DNA of 64,000 nt from positions 1 through 64,000 of the forward strand of contig NZ_RQVN01000002.1 of NCBI RefSeq assembly GCF_003992135.1. The letters are read 5' to 3'. The notes beneath the pieces are model-generated. The model worked only from the letters and a program-made list of their open reading frames with translations, was not told the origin of the DNA and searched no databases. The DNA is from Veillonella sp. VA142. Lineage in GTDB: Bacteria; Bacillota; Negativicutes; Veillonellales; Veillonellaceae. The position numbers and the translations under genes were made by a program. Below are positions 25,537 to 34,824 of the stretch, piece by piece (the first letter of the stretch is position 1; the number at the start of each line of letters is the position of its first letter).

Positions 25537-26740
25537 GGAAGGTTTCTTAATGGCTTGGTCATCTCTAATAGCCAATAAGATGCGATCATTATTGACGATG
25601 CTAGGTATCATCATTGGTGTAGCGGCTGTGATTGCACTTGTATCCATTGGATACGGGGTTCGTCAACAAATTACAGAATCTATTTCCAGTTTGGGTAGTA
25701 ATTTGCTAATGGTCTATCCAGGGGCTCCTAGAACACCAGGGGTACGCCCGGTATCTGGTGCTAATAAAACGTTAAAAATGGGCGACTATGAAGCTATTTC
25801 GAAGATGGATAGCGTGCAAGCAGCTTCACCAGTAGCAGCTAATTCGTATTTGACTGTGTACATGAGTAAGAATTGGACCACAACTGTGAATGGTGCTAAC
25901 GCTGACTTTCAGTATGTGAATAATTGGACTATGAAATCAGGTCGTTTTATTACAGATAGTCAAATTGAACGCCGTGAACGGGTGGCAGTTATAGGTGCCA
26001 CAGTGGCAAAAAACTTGTTTGGTAATGAAGATCCTATTGGTAAGGATATTCGGATTCATAAAAATTCGTTTAAAGTAGTAGGTGTCCTTGATGAAAAGGG
26101 TTCTGGTACTATGGGGAATGATCAAGATGATGTCATTGTAGTACCTTATACAACTATGATGGAACGTGTGATGGGTGTTGATTATTTGCGTATGATCTAC
26201 ATTCAAGCAAAAGAAGGCGAAGACTTAGAACGGGTGCAAGCAGATATAGAAAATATCTTGCGTGTCCGTCATGGCATTAAAAATCCTGATCTCGATGATT
26301 TTAATGTGAACAATATGGCGTCCATTATGAAGGCGGTAGAAGAAAATACAGCTACCATGACCTTATTCCTAGGTGCTGTGGCAGCGATTTCTTTATTAGT
26401 TGGTGGCATTGGCATTATGAATATCATGCTTGTGTCTGTTACGGAACGTACTCGAGAAATTGGTGTTCGTAAAGCCTTAGGTGCTACGTATCGTACGATT
26501 ATTACACAGTTTTTAATTGAAGCCGTCGTTATCTCTCTCGTAGGTGGTGCCATCGGTATTTTAGTGGGGATTGGTGCGTCACAGCTGATTGCTACAGTAG
26601 CTAAGTTAAAAACTGTAGTGACCACAGGACCTATTTTATTATCCTTTGGATTCTCTATGACGATAGGTCTTGTATTTGGTTTATATCCGGCTAGAAAAGC
26701 AGCTAAGTTAAATCCTATTGATGCCTTACATTATGAATAG
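25529..26740 (+). CDS. MacB-type ABC transporter permease
   Basis: A 403-residue membrane protein with the MacB fold: N-terminal helix (SLLTMLGIIIGVAAVIALVS), a large periplasmic domain (about residues 55-270), then three C-terminal helices with TEREIGVRKALGAT-like sequence (TERTREIGVRKALGA) near 312, and a terminal KLNPIDALHYE. ATG 25,529 follows AGGAGG at 25,515-25,520 at proper spacing; a GTG at 25,520 is too close. Together with the adaptor and ATPase it forms a tripartite pump probably exporting antibiotics, peptides or lipids; the substrate is unknown. Confidence 0.9.
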   Translation: MYKEGFLMAWSSLIANKMRSLLTMLGIIIGVAAVIALVSIGYGVRQQITESISSLGSNLLMVYPGAPRTPGVRPVSGANKTLKMGDYEAISKMDSVQAASPVAANSYLTVYMSKNWTTTVNGANADFQYVNNWTMKSGRFITDSQIERRERVAVIGATVAKNLFGNEDPIGKDIRIHKNSFKVVGVLDEKGSGTMGNDQDDVIVVPYTTMMERVMGVDYLRMIYIQAKEGEDLERVQADIENILRVRHGIKNPDLDDFNVNNMASIMKAVEENTATMTLFLGAVAAISLLVGGIGIMNIMLVSVTERTREIGVRKALGATYRTIITQFLIEAVVISLVGGAIGILVGIGASQLIATVAKLKTVVTTGPILLSFGFSMTIGLVFGLYPARKAAKLNPIDALHYE

Positions 26741-26746
26741 CTGATT

Positions 26747-26796
26747 AAATACCAATATGTATAGGAAACTAGACCTATTATATATTGGTATTTTTC
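26747..26796 (+). terminator. Terminator after the efflux operon
   Basis: AAATACCAATAT (26,747-26,758) pairs with ATATTGGTATTT (26,782-26,793), with a 23-nt partly paired loop, then TTTC. Confidence 0.75.
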
Positions 26797-26814
26797 ATTT
26801 TCCCGAGAGAATAT

Positions 26815-26822
26815 GATATAAT
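26815..26822 (+). promoter_or_regulatory. Extended -10 promoter for gatCAB
   Basis: TGATATAAT (26,814-26,822) is an extended -10 box 26 nt before gatC; TTCATT about 18 nt upstream is a weak -35. Confidence 0.55.
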
Positions 26823-26847
26823 ATATAAATTGAAAGGATGTGTGTCT

Positions 26848-27132
26848 ATGAAAATTAGTCAAGAGGAAATTAAGAATATTGCCTTATTATCCCGATTAGA
26901 AATTAAAGATTTAGAGGCTGCTGAAAAAGCCCTCAGTAATATCCTTACCTATGTGGAGGAATTAGAAGAATTAGATTTAACAGATGTAGAGCCAATGGCT
27001 CATGCGGTGCCATTACAAAATGTGTATCGTCCAGATGAGATGAAACCATCATTGCCACGTGAAGCGGCGTTACAAAATGCACCTGAAGAAGAGAATGGGT
27101 ATTTCAGAGTACCTCGTGTTGTACAGAACTAG
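26848..27132 (+). CDS. gatC: Glutamyl/aspartyl-tRNA amidotransferase subunit C
   Basis: The 94-residue GatC stabilises GatA on GatB in the complex that converts mischarged Glu-tRNA(Gln) and Asp-tRNA(Asn). It starts [19 protein letters not shown] at ATG 26,848 after GAAAGGATG; a longer in-frame extension would contain the promoter. The family pattern [26 protein letters not shown] is largely preserved near residues 45-70. It is the first gene of gatCAB, 10 bp before gatA. Confidence 0.95.
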   Translation: MKISQEEIKNIALLSRLEIKDLEAAEKALSNILTYVEELEELDLTDVEPMAHAVPLQNVYRPDEMKPSLPREAALQNAPEEENGYFRVPRVVQN

Positions 27133-27142
27133 GAGAAGATAC

Positions 27143-28600
27143 ATGACTCTTTTTGAATTACATCAAAAATTAGTAAATAAAGAAATTTCTGCCCTAGAGC
27201 TTACAAAAGCTGTATTGGCACATAAAGGTAATGTAGAGCCAACAGTACATGCGTACTTGTCTGACTCTCATGAAGCGGCATTAGCACAAGCAGAGGCTGT
27301 AGATGCAAAAATCGCCAAGGGAGAAACTATTTCGCCATTAGCAGGGATTCCTGGGGCGATTAAAGATAATATTTGTACAAAAGGTGTGGCCACTACATGT
27401 GGATCCCATATGTTGGAAAACTTTGTGCCTCCGTACAATGCTACTGTTATCGAAAAATTACAAGCTCAAGATGCTGTTATTTTGGGTAAATTAAATATGG
27501 ACGAGTTTGCTATGGGTAGTTCCACAGAGAATTCTGCTTTAGGCAAAACGACAAACCCATGGAATCCAGATTATGTTCCAGGCGGATCTTCCGGTGGTAG
27601 TGCAGCGGCGGTTGCCAGTGGTAGCGCTATTTGGGCATTAGGCTCCGATACAGGTGGATCTATTCGTCAACCAGCATCCTACTGTGGCGTGGTTGGTTTG
27701 AAACCAACCTATGGCAATGTATCTCGCTATGGATTAATTGCTTATGCATCTTCGTTGGACCAAATTGGCCCTGTGACAAGAGATGTACGTGATGCAGCCA
27801 TCGTGTTGAATGCTATTACAGGCCATGATTTCCATGATTCTACATCCATCCCAGGAGATCGTGTCGATTATACAAAAGCTCTTGTGAAAGATGTAAAAGG
27901 CTTGCGCATCGGTGTGCCTAAAGAATATTTTGGTGAAGGTTTACATCCAGAAGTGCGTGCAGCTCTGGAAAAAGCTATTGAAACGTATCGCAATATGGGT
28001 GCCACTATTGTAGATATTTCCTTGCCAACTACAAAATATGCCTTGTCCGCGTACTATATCATCGCTTTAGCAGAAGCTAGTTCTAACCTAGCTCGTTATG
28101 ATGGAGTTAGCTACGGCCTTCGCGTGCCAGCAGATAATTTAGTGGAAATGTCCACTAAAACTCGTACGGCAGGCTTTGGTGAAGAAGTACAACGCCGTAT
28201 CTTGTTAGGGACTTATGTATTGAGTTCTGGTTATTATGATGCATACTATTTAAAAGCTCTAAAAGCTCGTCGTTTGATTAAAAATGAGTTTGATGCAGCA
28301 TTCCAAGAATGTGATGTATTATTAACACCAACCGCTCCGAATACAGCTTTTAAATTTGGTGAAAAAATCAACGATCCATTGACTATGTATTTAGAGGATG
28401 TATGTACAGTGCCAGTTAACTTGGCAGGTATCCCAGGTATCAGTATTCCTGCTGGATTTGGTTCTAATGGTATGCCAATCGGTATGCAATTATTGGCGCC
28501 TGCTATGGGTGAAAGTACATTGTTGCAAGCAGCCTATAGTTTTGAACAAGAATGTCCTGAATTTACAAAATTGCCAACTATAGGAGAATTGAAACTATGA
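27143..28600 (+). CDS. gatA: Glutamyl/aspartyl-tRNA amidotransferase subunit A
   Basis: The 485-residue amidase subunit hydrolyses glutamine to supply ammonia. The catalytic Ser-cisSer-Lys triad is visible: Lys in [11 protein letters not shown] near 77, and the amidase signature [13 protein letters not shown] near 150-160 containing both serines. ATG 27,143 follows AGGAGAAG; an in-frame ATG at 27,059 lies inside gatC. Length matches the family. It overlaps gatB by 4 bp. Confidence 0.97.
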   Translation: MTLFELHQKLVNKEISALELTKAVLAHKGNVEPTVHAYLSDSHEAALAQAEAVDAKIAKGETISPLAGIPGAIKDNICTKGVATTCGSHMLENFVPPYNATVIEKLQAQDAVILGKLNMDEFAMGSSTENSALGKTTNPWNPDYVPGGSSGGSAAAVASGSAIWALGSDTGGSIRQPASYCGVVGLKPTYGNVSRYGLIAYASSLDQIGPVTRDVRDAAIVLNAITGHDFHDSTSIPGDRVDYTKALVKDVKGLRIGVPKEYFGEGLHPEVRAALEKAIETYRNMGATIVDISLPTTKYALSAYYIIALAEASSNLARYDGVSYGLRVPADNLVEMSTKTRTAGFGEEVQRRILLGTYVLSSGYYDAYYLKALKARRLIKNEFDAAFQECDVLLTPTAPNTAFKFGEKINDPLTMYLEDVCTVPVNLAGIPGISIPAGFGSNGMPIGMQLLAPAMGESTLLQAAYSFEQECPEFTKLPTIGELKL

Positions 28601-30042
28601 AATATGAAACAGTCGTAGGCCTTGAAGTTCATACTGAACTGAAAACAAATTCAAAAATTTTCTGCTCCTGTACAACGGCCTTCGGGGGCGACCATAATAC
28701 ACATGTATGTCCAACTTGCTTAGGTTTACCAGGAACAATGCCTGTATTTAACCAAAAAGTGTTGGAATATGCTATCAAAGTCGGTTTAGCATTAAACTGT
28801 GAAATCGTACTATTCAATAAATTTGACCGCAAAAACTATTATTACCCAGATTTGCCTAAAAACTGGCAAACTTCTCAATTTGACTTGCCTATTTGCGTAA
28901 ACGGTCATCTTGATGTAGAGGTGAATGGTGAAACTCGTCGCATTCGTATCAACCGTATCCATATGGAAGAAGATGCTGGTAAATTAGTGCATAGTGGTGC
29001 TACTATTTCTAGCTCTGATAGCTCCAATGTAGACTACAATCGTACAGGTGTACCATTGTTAGAAATCGTATCAGAACCTGATCTTCGTTCTGGTGAAGAA
29101 GCGCGCCAATATGTGGATAAAATTCGTGCTATTGTACAATATTTAGGCGTATCTGACGGACGTATGGAAGAAGGTAGTTTGCGTTGTGATGCGAACATTT
29201 CTATTCGACCAGTAGGGGAAACTAAATTAGGCACAAAAACTGAAATCAAGAATATGAACTCTTTAACAGGTATCCAAAAAGGTATTGAATACGAAGCACT
29301 TCGTCAAGCAGAAGCATTGGAAGACGGAGAAACGATTGTTCAAGAAACTCGTACTTGGGACGATAGTAAAGGTATCACTCTTTCCATGCGTAAGAAAGAG
29401 AAGGAAAATGACTACCGTTTCTTCCCAGAACCAGATTTGGTACCTATTGTAGTAGACCCTAACTATGTAGAAGAAATTCGTCAATCCTTACCAGAATTGC
29501 CAGAAGCGAAACAACAACGCTTCATGGAATCCTATGGATTGTCTAGTGAAGATGCGCGTACATTGACGAGCCAACGTGCTACAGCGGACTATTTCGATGC
29601 TGTCGTAGAGGCTGGAGCAGATGCAAAAACGGCATCTAACTGGATCATCGGTGATTTGGCAAAACTTGTGAACGATGCTGGTATTTCTTATGCGGATAGC
29701 AAAGTACAACCAAAACAATTGGCTGATATGATTAGCCTAATTGAAAAAGGCACGATTTCTGGTAAAATTGCAAAACAAGTCATTGTCAAAATGTTTGAAA
29801 CTGGTAAAAATCCAGACAAAATTGTAGAAGAAGAAGGCTTAGTTCAAATTACCGATACAGGAGCTATTGAAGAAATTGTAAAACAAGTTATTGCAGATAA
29901 TCCAAAATCTGTGGAAGATTTCAAATCTGGTAAAGGTAAAGCTATCGGATTCTTGGTGGGCCAAGTGATGCGTGCCTCTAAAGGTAAAGCCAATCCTGGC
30001 GTAGTGAATGAATTGTTGGAAAAACATTTACAAGCTCTATAG
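28597..30042 (+). CDS. gatB: Aspartyl/glutamyl-tRNA amidotransferase subunit B
   Basis: The 481-residue GatB activates the mischarged aminoacyl-tRNA and receives ammonia from GatA. It starts [20 protein letters not shown], keeps the zinc/cysteine pattern CSC...CPTCLGLPG near 22-45 and the [11 protein letters not shown] and [13 protein letters not shown] signatures, and ends in a YqeY-like tail domain that binds tRNA. Codon use is closer to highly expressed genes than that of most neighbours. Confidence 0.97.
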   Translation: MKYETVVGLEVHTELKTNSKIFCSCTTAFGGDHNTHVCPTCLGLPGTMPVFNQKVLEYAIKVGLALNCEIVLFNKFDRKNYYYPDLPKNWQTSQFDLPICVNGHLDVEVNGETRRIRINRIHMEEDAGKLVHSGATISSSDSSNVDYNRTGVPLLEIVSEPDLRSGEEARQYVDKIRAIVQYLGVSDGRMEEGSLRCDANISIRPVGETKLGTKTEIKNMNSLTGIQKGIEYEALRQAEALEDGETIVQETRTWDDSKGITLSMRKKEKENDYRFFPEPDLVPIVVDPNYVEEIRQSLPELPEAKQQRFMESYGLSSEDARTLTSQRATADYFDAVVEAGADAKTASNWIIGDLAKLVNDAGISYADSKVQPKQLADMISLIEKGTISGKIAKQVIVKMFETGKNPDKIVEEEGLVQITDTGAIEEIVKQVIADNPKSVEDFKSGKGKAIGFLVGQVMRASKGKANPGVVNELLEKHLQAL

Positions 30043-30050
30043 GAGTGACT

Positions 30051-30386
30051 ATGAGTCAAGAACAAAAGTATGATGAAGGAACGCGCGTTCTTTCAGAAGA
30101 GGAATTGCGTGACTTTGATGGTACAACAATAGATGAAGAGGGGCGTACATATGACGCTCCTCGTTATCAATCTTCTCAACAGGAACAAGACCAATTTCAA
30201 ACCATTCCTAATATGAAGATATTTTTGTGGAATGCTCTTAGTTGGAAGTGGAAACTAGGCATAGCAGTAGGCGTCGTGATGCTTATTATAGTGTTATTTG
30301 CACTAGCTAAATTTATCATTGCTGGTGCCTTTGTGATTATTTTAGCTTGGCTAGTAATGCGCTTGTTGGGAAAGTTATTTTTTTAA
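30051..30386 (+). CDS. Small membrane protein of unknown function
   Basis: ATG 30,051 follows AGGAGTGACT; a GTG at 30,045 overlaps that ribosome site. The 111-residue product has a hydrophilic acidic N-terminal half (about 55 residues, rich in Glu, Asp, Gln) and two C-terminal membrane helices (LGIAVGVVMLIIVLFALAKF and IIAGAFVIILAWLVMRLLG). I do not recognise the family. It sits between gatB and the ArnT-like gene with 8- and 25-bp gaps, so it is probably cotranscribed. Confidence 0.65.
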   Translation: MSQEQKYDEGTRVLSEEELRDFDGTTIDEEGRTYDAPRYQSSQQEQDQFQTIPNMKIFLWNALSWKWKLGIAVGVVMLIIVLFALAKFIIAGAFVIILAWLVMRLLGKLFF

Positions 30387-30411
30387 ATGTAAATACAGAG
30401 GTTGTATTACT

Positions 30412-32019
30412 ATGGAACAAACATTTTCATGGAAGCGGTTTGCATGGCTAGGGATAGGAACGTTTTTGTTCTATCTGTTTATGGCATGGGCGCTGCCTGT
30501 GACGGATACAGTGGAATCAAACTACGCTTTGTCTGCCGTGACCATGATGAAATATGGAGAGTTTTTGTCTCCTATGATTTATGACATGTATTGGTATGAT
30601 AAACCAATTATGGCATATTGGGGGCTTATACTGTCCTACTCTTTGTTTGGTATCTCTGATTTAGCTGCTCGATTGCCATCCATTGTCGTTTCTACTTGTA
30701 CAGTATTAGCGATGTATCGGATGGCTTTCAGTATATATCAAGTAGAACGGATTGCTATGTGGAGTGCCATTGCCCTAGGAACGGCGTTAGAATTTTGGTA
30801 CATTGGTCATGCTGTCGTGACGGATGGATATTTATTTCTCTTTTCTATGGGTATTTTTTACTATTTATATCGTGGTATCACTGGTGAAAGTCATCGCCAT
30901 ATGGTCTATGCGTATATGTTTGCTGGGTTAGCGGTGCTTACCAAAGGCCCTGTAGGGATCGTGCTACCAGGGATTATTTTAATTCTATATGTGGCCTTGA
31001 ATCGTCGTATGGATTGGTTCAAATATGTCTTTTCTTGGAAAGGTATTCTTGCTTTTATCCTAGTTGTAGCACCGTGGTATGGATATATGTACTATGTTCA
31101 TGGTGATGCTTTTATCCAAGGATTTTTAGGGCTACATAATGTGACGAGAGCGACGGTACCAGAGCATCCCGAACATAATTGGTGGTATTTATATTTTGCC
31201 TTGTTGCCAGTATGCATGATGCCATGGACTAGCTTTGTAGTTCGTGGTATCAATGAACAGAAACACGCCTATATTTGGTATTGGTCGATTTTTTGGTTTG
31301 TAGGAACCGTTCTGTTCTACACGTGTATGGCCACTAAATATGTTACCTATACATTTATTATGCTGATTCCTTTGGCATTATGGGCAGGCATGGGCATTCA
31401 TGCTGGTATAGAAGGATACAAAGAGCGTAAGATGACATGGAGGGTGTTTACCCTATATGCACTGGGTGGATTTCCATTTTTACTAGGATTAGTCATAGTG
31501 GGATTGAGTGTGTCTTTGTCACATAGTGCATATCTTTGGATTAGTTTGGCAGTGACTTTGTTGACGTTTATTTATGCCGCTAGTAAACGAACAGGGTCTG
31601 TCTTAGTGTGCAGTATGGCAACGAGTGCGATCATTTTTTATTTAGCATTAGTTCCTAACTTAGTGCCAGTTATGGAAGACCAATCTGGAAAAGTATTAGC
31701 CAATGAAGTGATGACATTGGAAGGCACTACGCCATTAGAGGTGTATCAATATGGTAATTATCGTACGTCTTTATCCTATTATTTGGGACGAACTACTTCC
31801 TTTATACATTACAAAGAACATGAAAGTGTTTGGGAAAATGGGAAAAATATCATGCCTATGGTGAAACCTACTGACTTGGCAAAAGATACAGAGAAACTAT
31901 CACGTGCTTTGATTTATGTGCCAAATAAATACGCAACGTATTTTAAAGAAACAAATGTATATGACCAGGTTCAACCTGTAGAAAGAAATTCTCTAGGAGT
32001 CTTTTACAAAGCGAAATAA
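30412..32019 (+). CDS. ArnT-like lipid-linked glycosyltransferase (GT39/GT83, PMT family)
   Basis: A 535-residue membrane protein with about 11-12 helices. Following the first helix is VTDTVESNYALSAVTMM and then YDKPIMAYWGLILSYSLFGISDLAARLPS, the periplasmic-loop signature of the PMT/ArnT superfamily, which transfers sugars from polyprenyl phosphate. ArnT adds 4-amino-arabinose to lipid A and lowers polymyxin binding. The usual Asp-Glu pair of the first loop is here Val-Glu. The true sugar and acceptor are unknown. A long hairpin follows, then the ICE. Confidence 0.8.
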   Translation: MEQTFSWKRFAWLGIGTFLFYLFMAWALPVTDTVESNYALSAVTMMKYGEFLSPMIYDMYWYDKPIMAYWGLILSYSLFGISDLAARLPSIVVSTCTVLAMYRMAFSIYQVERIAMWSAIALGTALEFWYIGHAVVTDGYLFLFSMGIFYYLYRGITGESHRHMVYAYMFAGLAVLTKGPVGIVLPGIILILYVALNRRMDWFKYVFSWKGILAFILVVAPWYGYMYYVHGDAFIQGFLGLHNVTRATVPEHPEHNWWYLYFALLPVCMMPWTSFVVRGINEQKHAYIWYWSIFWFVGTVLFYTCMATKYVTYTFIMLIPLALWAGMGIHAGIEGYKERKMTWRVFTLYALGGFPFLLGLVIVGLSVSLSHSAYLWISLAVTLLTFIYAASKRTGSVLVCSMATSAIIFYLALVPNLVPVMEDQSGKVLANEVMTLEGTTPLEVYQYGNYRTSLSYYLGRTTSFIHYKEHESVWENGKNIMPMVKPTDLAKDTEKLSRALIYVPNKYATYFKETNVYDQVQPVERNSLGVFYKAK

Positions 32020-32032
32020 TGGTAATTATAGT

Positions 32033-32063
32033 ATTGGGGATGCTCCTAGGGAGTATCCCCAAT
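32033..32063. terminator. Perfect hairpin between the ArnT-like gene and the ICE
   Basis: ATTGGGGAT...ATCCCCAAT with inner CTCC/GGAG forms a 31-nt hairpin 13 bp after the stop codon. It lacks a long T tract on either side but is the only termination candidate. Positions 32,064-32,181 hold no gene I can support. Confidence 0.55.
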
Positions 32064-32254
32064 AAGTTTCCGTTACTATAGGACAGGCGGCATGAGACCT
32101 ACATTCAAGGAATATTGTATGACTCGATAATAAATGAAGGAGGACAGAGAAAGCGATTCTAAAAGGCTTATGTTTATATACAAAAATAGCATAAAAATCT
32201 AGTTATCCGCATAAAAACTGGACTTATCACACTTTATCAAGGTCAAAACCACTC

Positions 32255-32275
32255 AATTTACTACTAATTTACTAC
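32255..32275 (+). promoter_or_regulatory. Left arm-type integrase binding repeats (DR2-like)
   Basis: AATTTACTACT and AATTTACTAC are tandem direct repeats here and match AATTTACTACT-TATTTACCACTT at 56,204-56,226 near the right end. In Tn916 the N-terminal domain of Int binds such DR2 repeats. Confidence 0.7.
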
Positions 32276-32360
32276 TTATGAATGAGCTTTGATACGACGA
32301 TTTATCCTTGAAAAGTGAAGATATAAAGATACTTCCAATAAAATTTGAATATTTAATAGG

Positions 32361-32396
32361 TAGACACTTCAAAAAATGAGGTGTCTATTTTTTTAC
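32361..32396 (+). terminator. Hairpin near the ICE left end
   Basis: TAGACAC (32,361) and GTGTCTA (32,381) surround a 13-nt loop and are followed by TTTTTTT. It lies between the left end and the first transfer genes and would stop host transcription entering the element. Confidence 0.65.
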
Positions 32397-32420
32397 CCGA
32401 TTTTGAAAGGAAGTGAACTT

Positions 32421-32495
32421 ATGAAAACAAAAAATCAAGAATCAAAAGGTCGTTCCCCACTCTTTAAGACCATCAAACATTCATTCAGCCAATAA
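32421..32495 (+). CDS. Small ORF at the head of the ICE transfer operon, 24 residues
   Basis: GAAAGGAAGTGA precedes ATG 32,421; the product MKTKNQESKGRSPLFKTIKH is short and basic, ending at TAA 32,493. It may be a leader peptide. I cannot assign a function; it is retained because of the good ribosome site and its place just before orf23. Confidence 0.35.
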   Translation: MKTKNQESKGRSPLFKTIKHSFSQ

Positions 32496-32517
32496 AAAAG
32501 AAAGGATAGGTAAAAAT

Positions 32518-32832
32518 ATGGAACTTAAATTTGTGATTCCCAACATGGAAAAAACATTCGGCAATTTAGAATTTGCTGGCGAGGATAAAGTCGTTCAGCG
32601 AAGAATCAACGGACGGCTAACTGTCTTATCAAGAAGCTATAATCTCTATTCTGATGTTCAAAGAGCAGATGATATTGTGGTGGTGCTTCCTGCTGAAGCT
32701 GGCGAAAAACATTTCGGCTTTGAGGAACGTGTGAAGTTAGTCAATCCACGTATTACCGCAGAGGGCTACAAAATCGGCACTCGTGGTTTTACAAATTACC
32801 TTTTACATGCTGACGACATGATAAAAGAATAA
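32518..32832 (+). CDS. orf23: ICE protein Orf23 (YdcP/DUF961 family)
   Basis: A 104-residue protein of the DUF961 family found at the start of Tn916/ICEBs1 transfer operons. The ICEBs1 relatives (HelP-type) are reported to help processing of element DNA during rolling-circle replication. FGNLEFAGEDKVVQRRINGR near residue 16 resembles the paralogous Orf22 next to it. AAAGGATAGG precedes ATG 32,518. Part of the orf23-orf22-orf21 unit, with a 15-bp gap to orf22. Confidence 0.88.
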   Translation: MELKFVIPNMEKTFGNLEFAGEDKVVQRRINGRLTVLSRSYNLYSDVQRADDIVVVLPAEAGEKHFGFEERVKLVNPRITAEGYKIGTRGFTNYLLHADDMIKE

Positions 32833-32847
32833 AGAAAGAGAGGAAAA

Positions 32848-33234
32848 ATGATGAGATTAGCAAATGGCATTGTATTAGATAAAGACACGACTTTTGGAGA
32901 ATTGAAATTCTCTGCTCTACGTCGTGAAGTGAGAATCCAAAATGAAGACGGGTCGGTTTCAGATGAAATCAAGGAACGTACCTATGACTTAAAATCCAAA
33001 GGACAAGGACGCATGATTCAAGTAAGTATTCCTGCCAGCGTGCCTTTGAAAGAGTTTGATTATAACGCACGGGTGGAACTTATCAATCCCATTGCGGACA
33101 CCGTTGCTACTGCCACCTATCAAGGAGCAGATGTTGACTGGTATATCAAGGCAGACGATATTGTGCTGACAAAGGATTCTAGTTCATTCAAAGCTCAACC
33201 ACAAGCAAAGAAAGAACCGACACAAGACAAATAG
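32848..33234 (+). CDS. orf22: ICE protein Orf22 (YdcP/DUF961 family)
   Basis: A 128-residue paralogue of Orf23 (shared plan FGELKFSALRREVR / SRSY- and Arg-rich stretch / RVELINP). AGAGAGGAAAA precedes ATGATG at 32,848 and 32,851; either could be used. The C-terminus is Lys/Gln-rich. Together with Orf23 it probably helps relaxosome or single-strand processing, by analogy with ICEBs1 HelP. Confidence 0.88.
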   Translation: MMRLANGIVLDKDTTFGELKFSALRREVRIQNEDGSVSDEIKERTYDLKSKGQGRMIQVSIPASVPLKEFDYNARVELINPIADTVATATYQGADVDWYIKADDIVLTKDSSSFKAQPQAKKEPTQDK

Positions 33235-33262
33235 TCGCTAGGTAGAAAGGAGACTTTTTCGC

Positions 33263-34648
33263 ATGAAACAGCGTGGTAAAAGGATTCGCCCATCTGGTAA
33301 AGATTTAGTCTTTCATTTTACGATAGCGTCACTCCTGCCTGTTTTCCTGCTGGTTGTCGGACTGTTTCATGTGAAGACAATCCAGCAGATCAACTGGCAG
33401 GATTTTAACCTATCACAAGCAGATAAGATTGACATTCCCTATTTAATTATCAGTTTCAGTGTCGCAATTCTTATCTGCTTGCTGGTAGCGTTTGTATTCA
33501 AACGGGTTCGCTATGATACGGTTAAACAACTTTACCACCGTCAAAAACTGGCAAAGATGATACTTGAAAACAAGTGGTATGAATCTGAACAGGTCAAAAC
33601 AGAGGGTTTCTTTAAAGATAGTGCTGGTCGTACAAAGGAAAAGATAACCTACTTCCCTAAAATGTATTATCGACTTAAAAATGGCTTGATACAGATACGG
33701 GTGGAAATCACGCTGGGAAAATATCAAGACCAACTCTTACACTTGGAAAAGAAATTAGAGAGTGGCTTGTACTGTGAGCTGACGGATAAAGAGTTAAAGG
33801 ATTCCTATGTGGAATATACTTTGCTCTATGACACCATAGCCAGTCGTATTTCTATTGATGAAGTAGAAGCTAAAGATGGTAAACTTCGCTTAATGAAAAA
33901 CGTATGGTGGGAATATGATAAGCTCCCTCATATGTTGATTGCTGGTGGTACAGGTGGCGGTAAAACTTACTTTATACTGACACTGATTGAAGCCTTGCTT
34001 CATACAGATTCAAAACTGTATATTCTTGACCCGAAAAATGCTGATCTTGCGGACTTAGGTTCTGTGATGGCAAATGTCTACTATAGAAAAGAAGACTTGC
34101 TTTCTTGCATTGAAACATTCTATGAAGAAATGATGAAACGTAGTGAGGAAATGAAGCAGATGAAGAACTATAAGACTGGCAAAAATTATGCTTACTTAGG
34201 TCTCCCGGCACACTTCTTAATCTTTGATGAATACGTCGCTTTCATGGAAATGCTGGGAACAAAAGAAAACACCGCAGTTATGAATAAGCTGAAACAGATT
34301 GTCATGTTAGGTCGTCAAGCTGGCTTCTTTCTAATACTGGCTTGTCAACGTCCAGACGCAAAATATTTAGGCGACGGAATCCGTGATCAGTTTAATTTCA
34401 GAGTGGCTTTAGGTCGTATGTCTGAAATGGGCTATGGCATGATGTTTGGCAGTGACGTACAAAAGGATTTCTTCTTAAAGCGAATCAAAGGTCGTGGCTA
34501 TGTTGATGTAGGAACAAGTGTCATATCAGAGTTTTATACTCCCCTTGTACCAAAAGGATATGATTTCTTGGAGGAAATTAAAAAGTTATCCAACAGCAGA
34601 CAGTCCACGCAGGCGACGTGCGAAGCGGAAGTCGCAGGTGTGGACTGA
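33263..34648 (+). CDS. orf21: ICE coupling protein Orf21 (FtsK/SpoIIIE-like, TcpA)
   Basis: The 461-residue membrane ATPase couples the relaxase-DNA complex to the transfer channel. Two N-terminal helices (about residues 17-37 and 55-77) are followed by the FtsK domain: Walker A AGGTGGGKT near 230 and Walker B HFLIFDEYVAF near 315, then QIVMLGRQAGFFLILACQRPD. A 28-bp gap separates it from orf22, with AGAAAGGAGA upstream. The oriT region follows immediately. Confidence 0.93.
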   Translation: MKQRGKRIRPSGKDLVFHFTIASLLPVFLLVVGLFHVKTIQQINWQDFNLSQADKIDIPYLIISFSVAILICLLVAFVFKRVRYDTVKQLYHRQKLAKMILENKWYESEQVKTEGFFKDSAGRTKEKITYFPKMYYRLKNGLIQIRVEITLGKYQDQLLHLEKKLESGLYCELTDKELKDSYVEYTLLYDTIASRISIDEVEAKDGKLRLMKNVWWEYDKLPHMLIAGGTGGGKTYFILTLIEALLHTDSKLYILDPKNADLADLGSVMANVYYRKEDLLSCIETFYEEMMKRSEEMKQMKNYKTGKNYAYLGLPAHFLIFDEYVAFMEMLGTKENTAVMNKLKQIVMLGRQAGFFLILACQRPDAKYLGDGIRDQFNFRVALGRMSEMGYGMMFGSDVQKDFFLKRIKGRGYVDVGTSVISEFYTPLVPKGYDFLEEIKKLSNSRQSTQATCEAEVAGVD

Positions 34649-34652
34649 TCTT

Positions 34653-34712
34653 GCTGGCTGGTGTGGCAATAGCCACGCCAGCACTAACCCCCCGTATCTA
34701 ACAGGGGGGTAC
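34653..34712. other. oriT: Origin of transfer region (oriT) of the ICE
   Basis: Between orf21 and orf20, as in Tn916, are two inverted repeats: CTGGTGTGGC (34,658-34,667) with GCCACGCCAG (34,672-34,681), and CCCCCC (34,688-34,693) with GGGGGG (34,704-34,709). MobT nicks in this region to start transfer. The exact nick cannot be placed by eye. Confidence 0.75.
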
Positions 34713-34824
34713 AAATCGACAGGAAACAGTCAAAAAAACATTAGAAAATCCTTTGGTTACAAGGGATTTACAAAATTTCAGCATATGTCAAATGGGCTTT
34801 AAAAGTTGACATACGCCTTTTTGA

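Noticed and set aside
26269-26625. A 118-codon minus-strand ORF in the MacB-type permease
   Set aside because: Frame shadow of the hydrophobic permease coding sequence; no ribosome site.
32134-32210. A 22-codon ORF crossing the left ICE junction (MKEDRESDSKRLMFIYKNS)
   Set aside because: Very short, its AAGGAGG lies inside its own coding region, and no matching continuation appears at the right junction. It is not evidence of an interrupted host gene.
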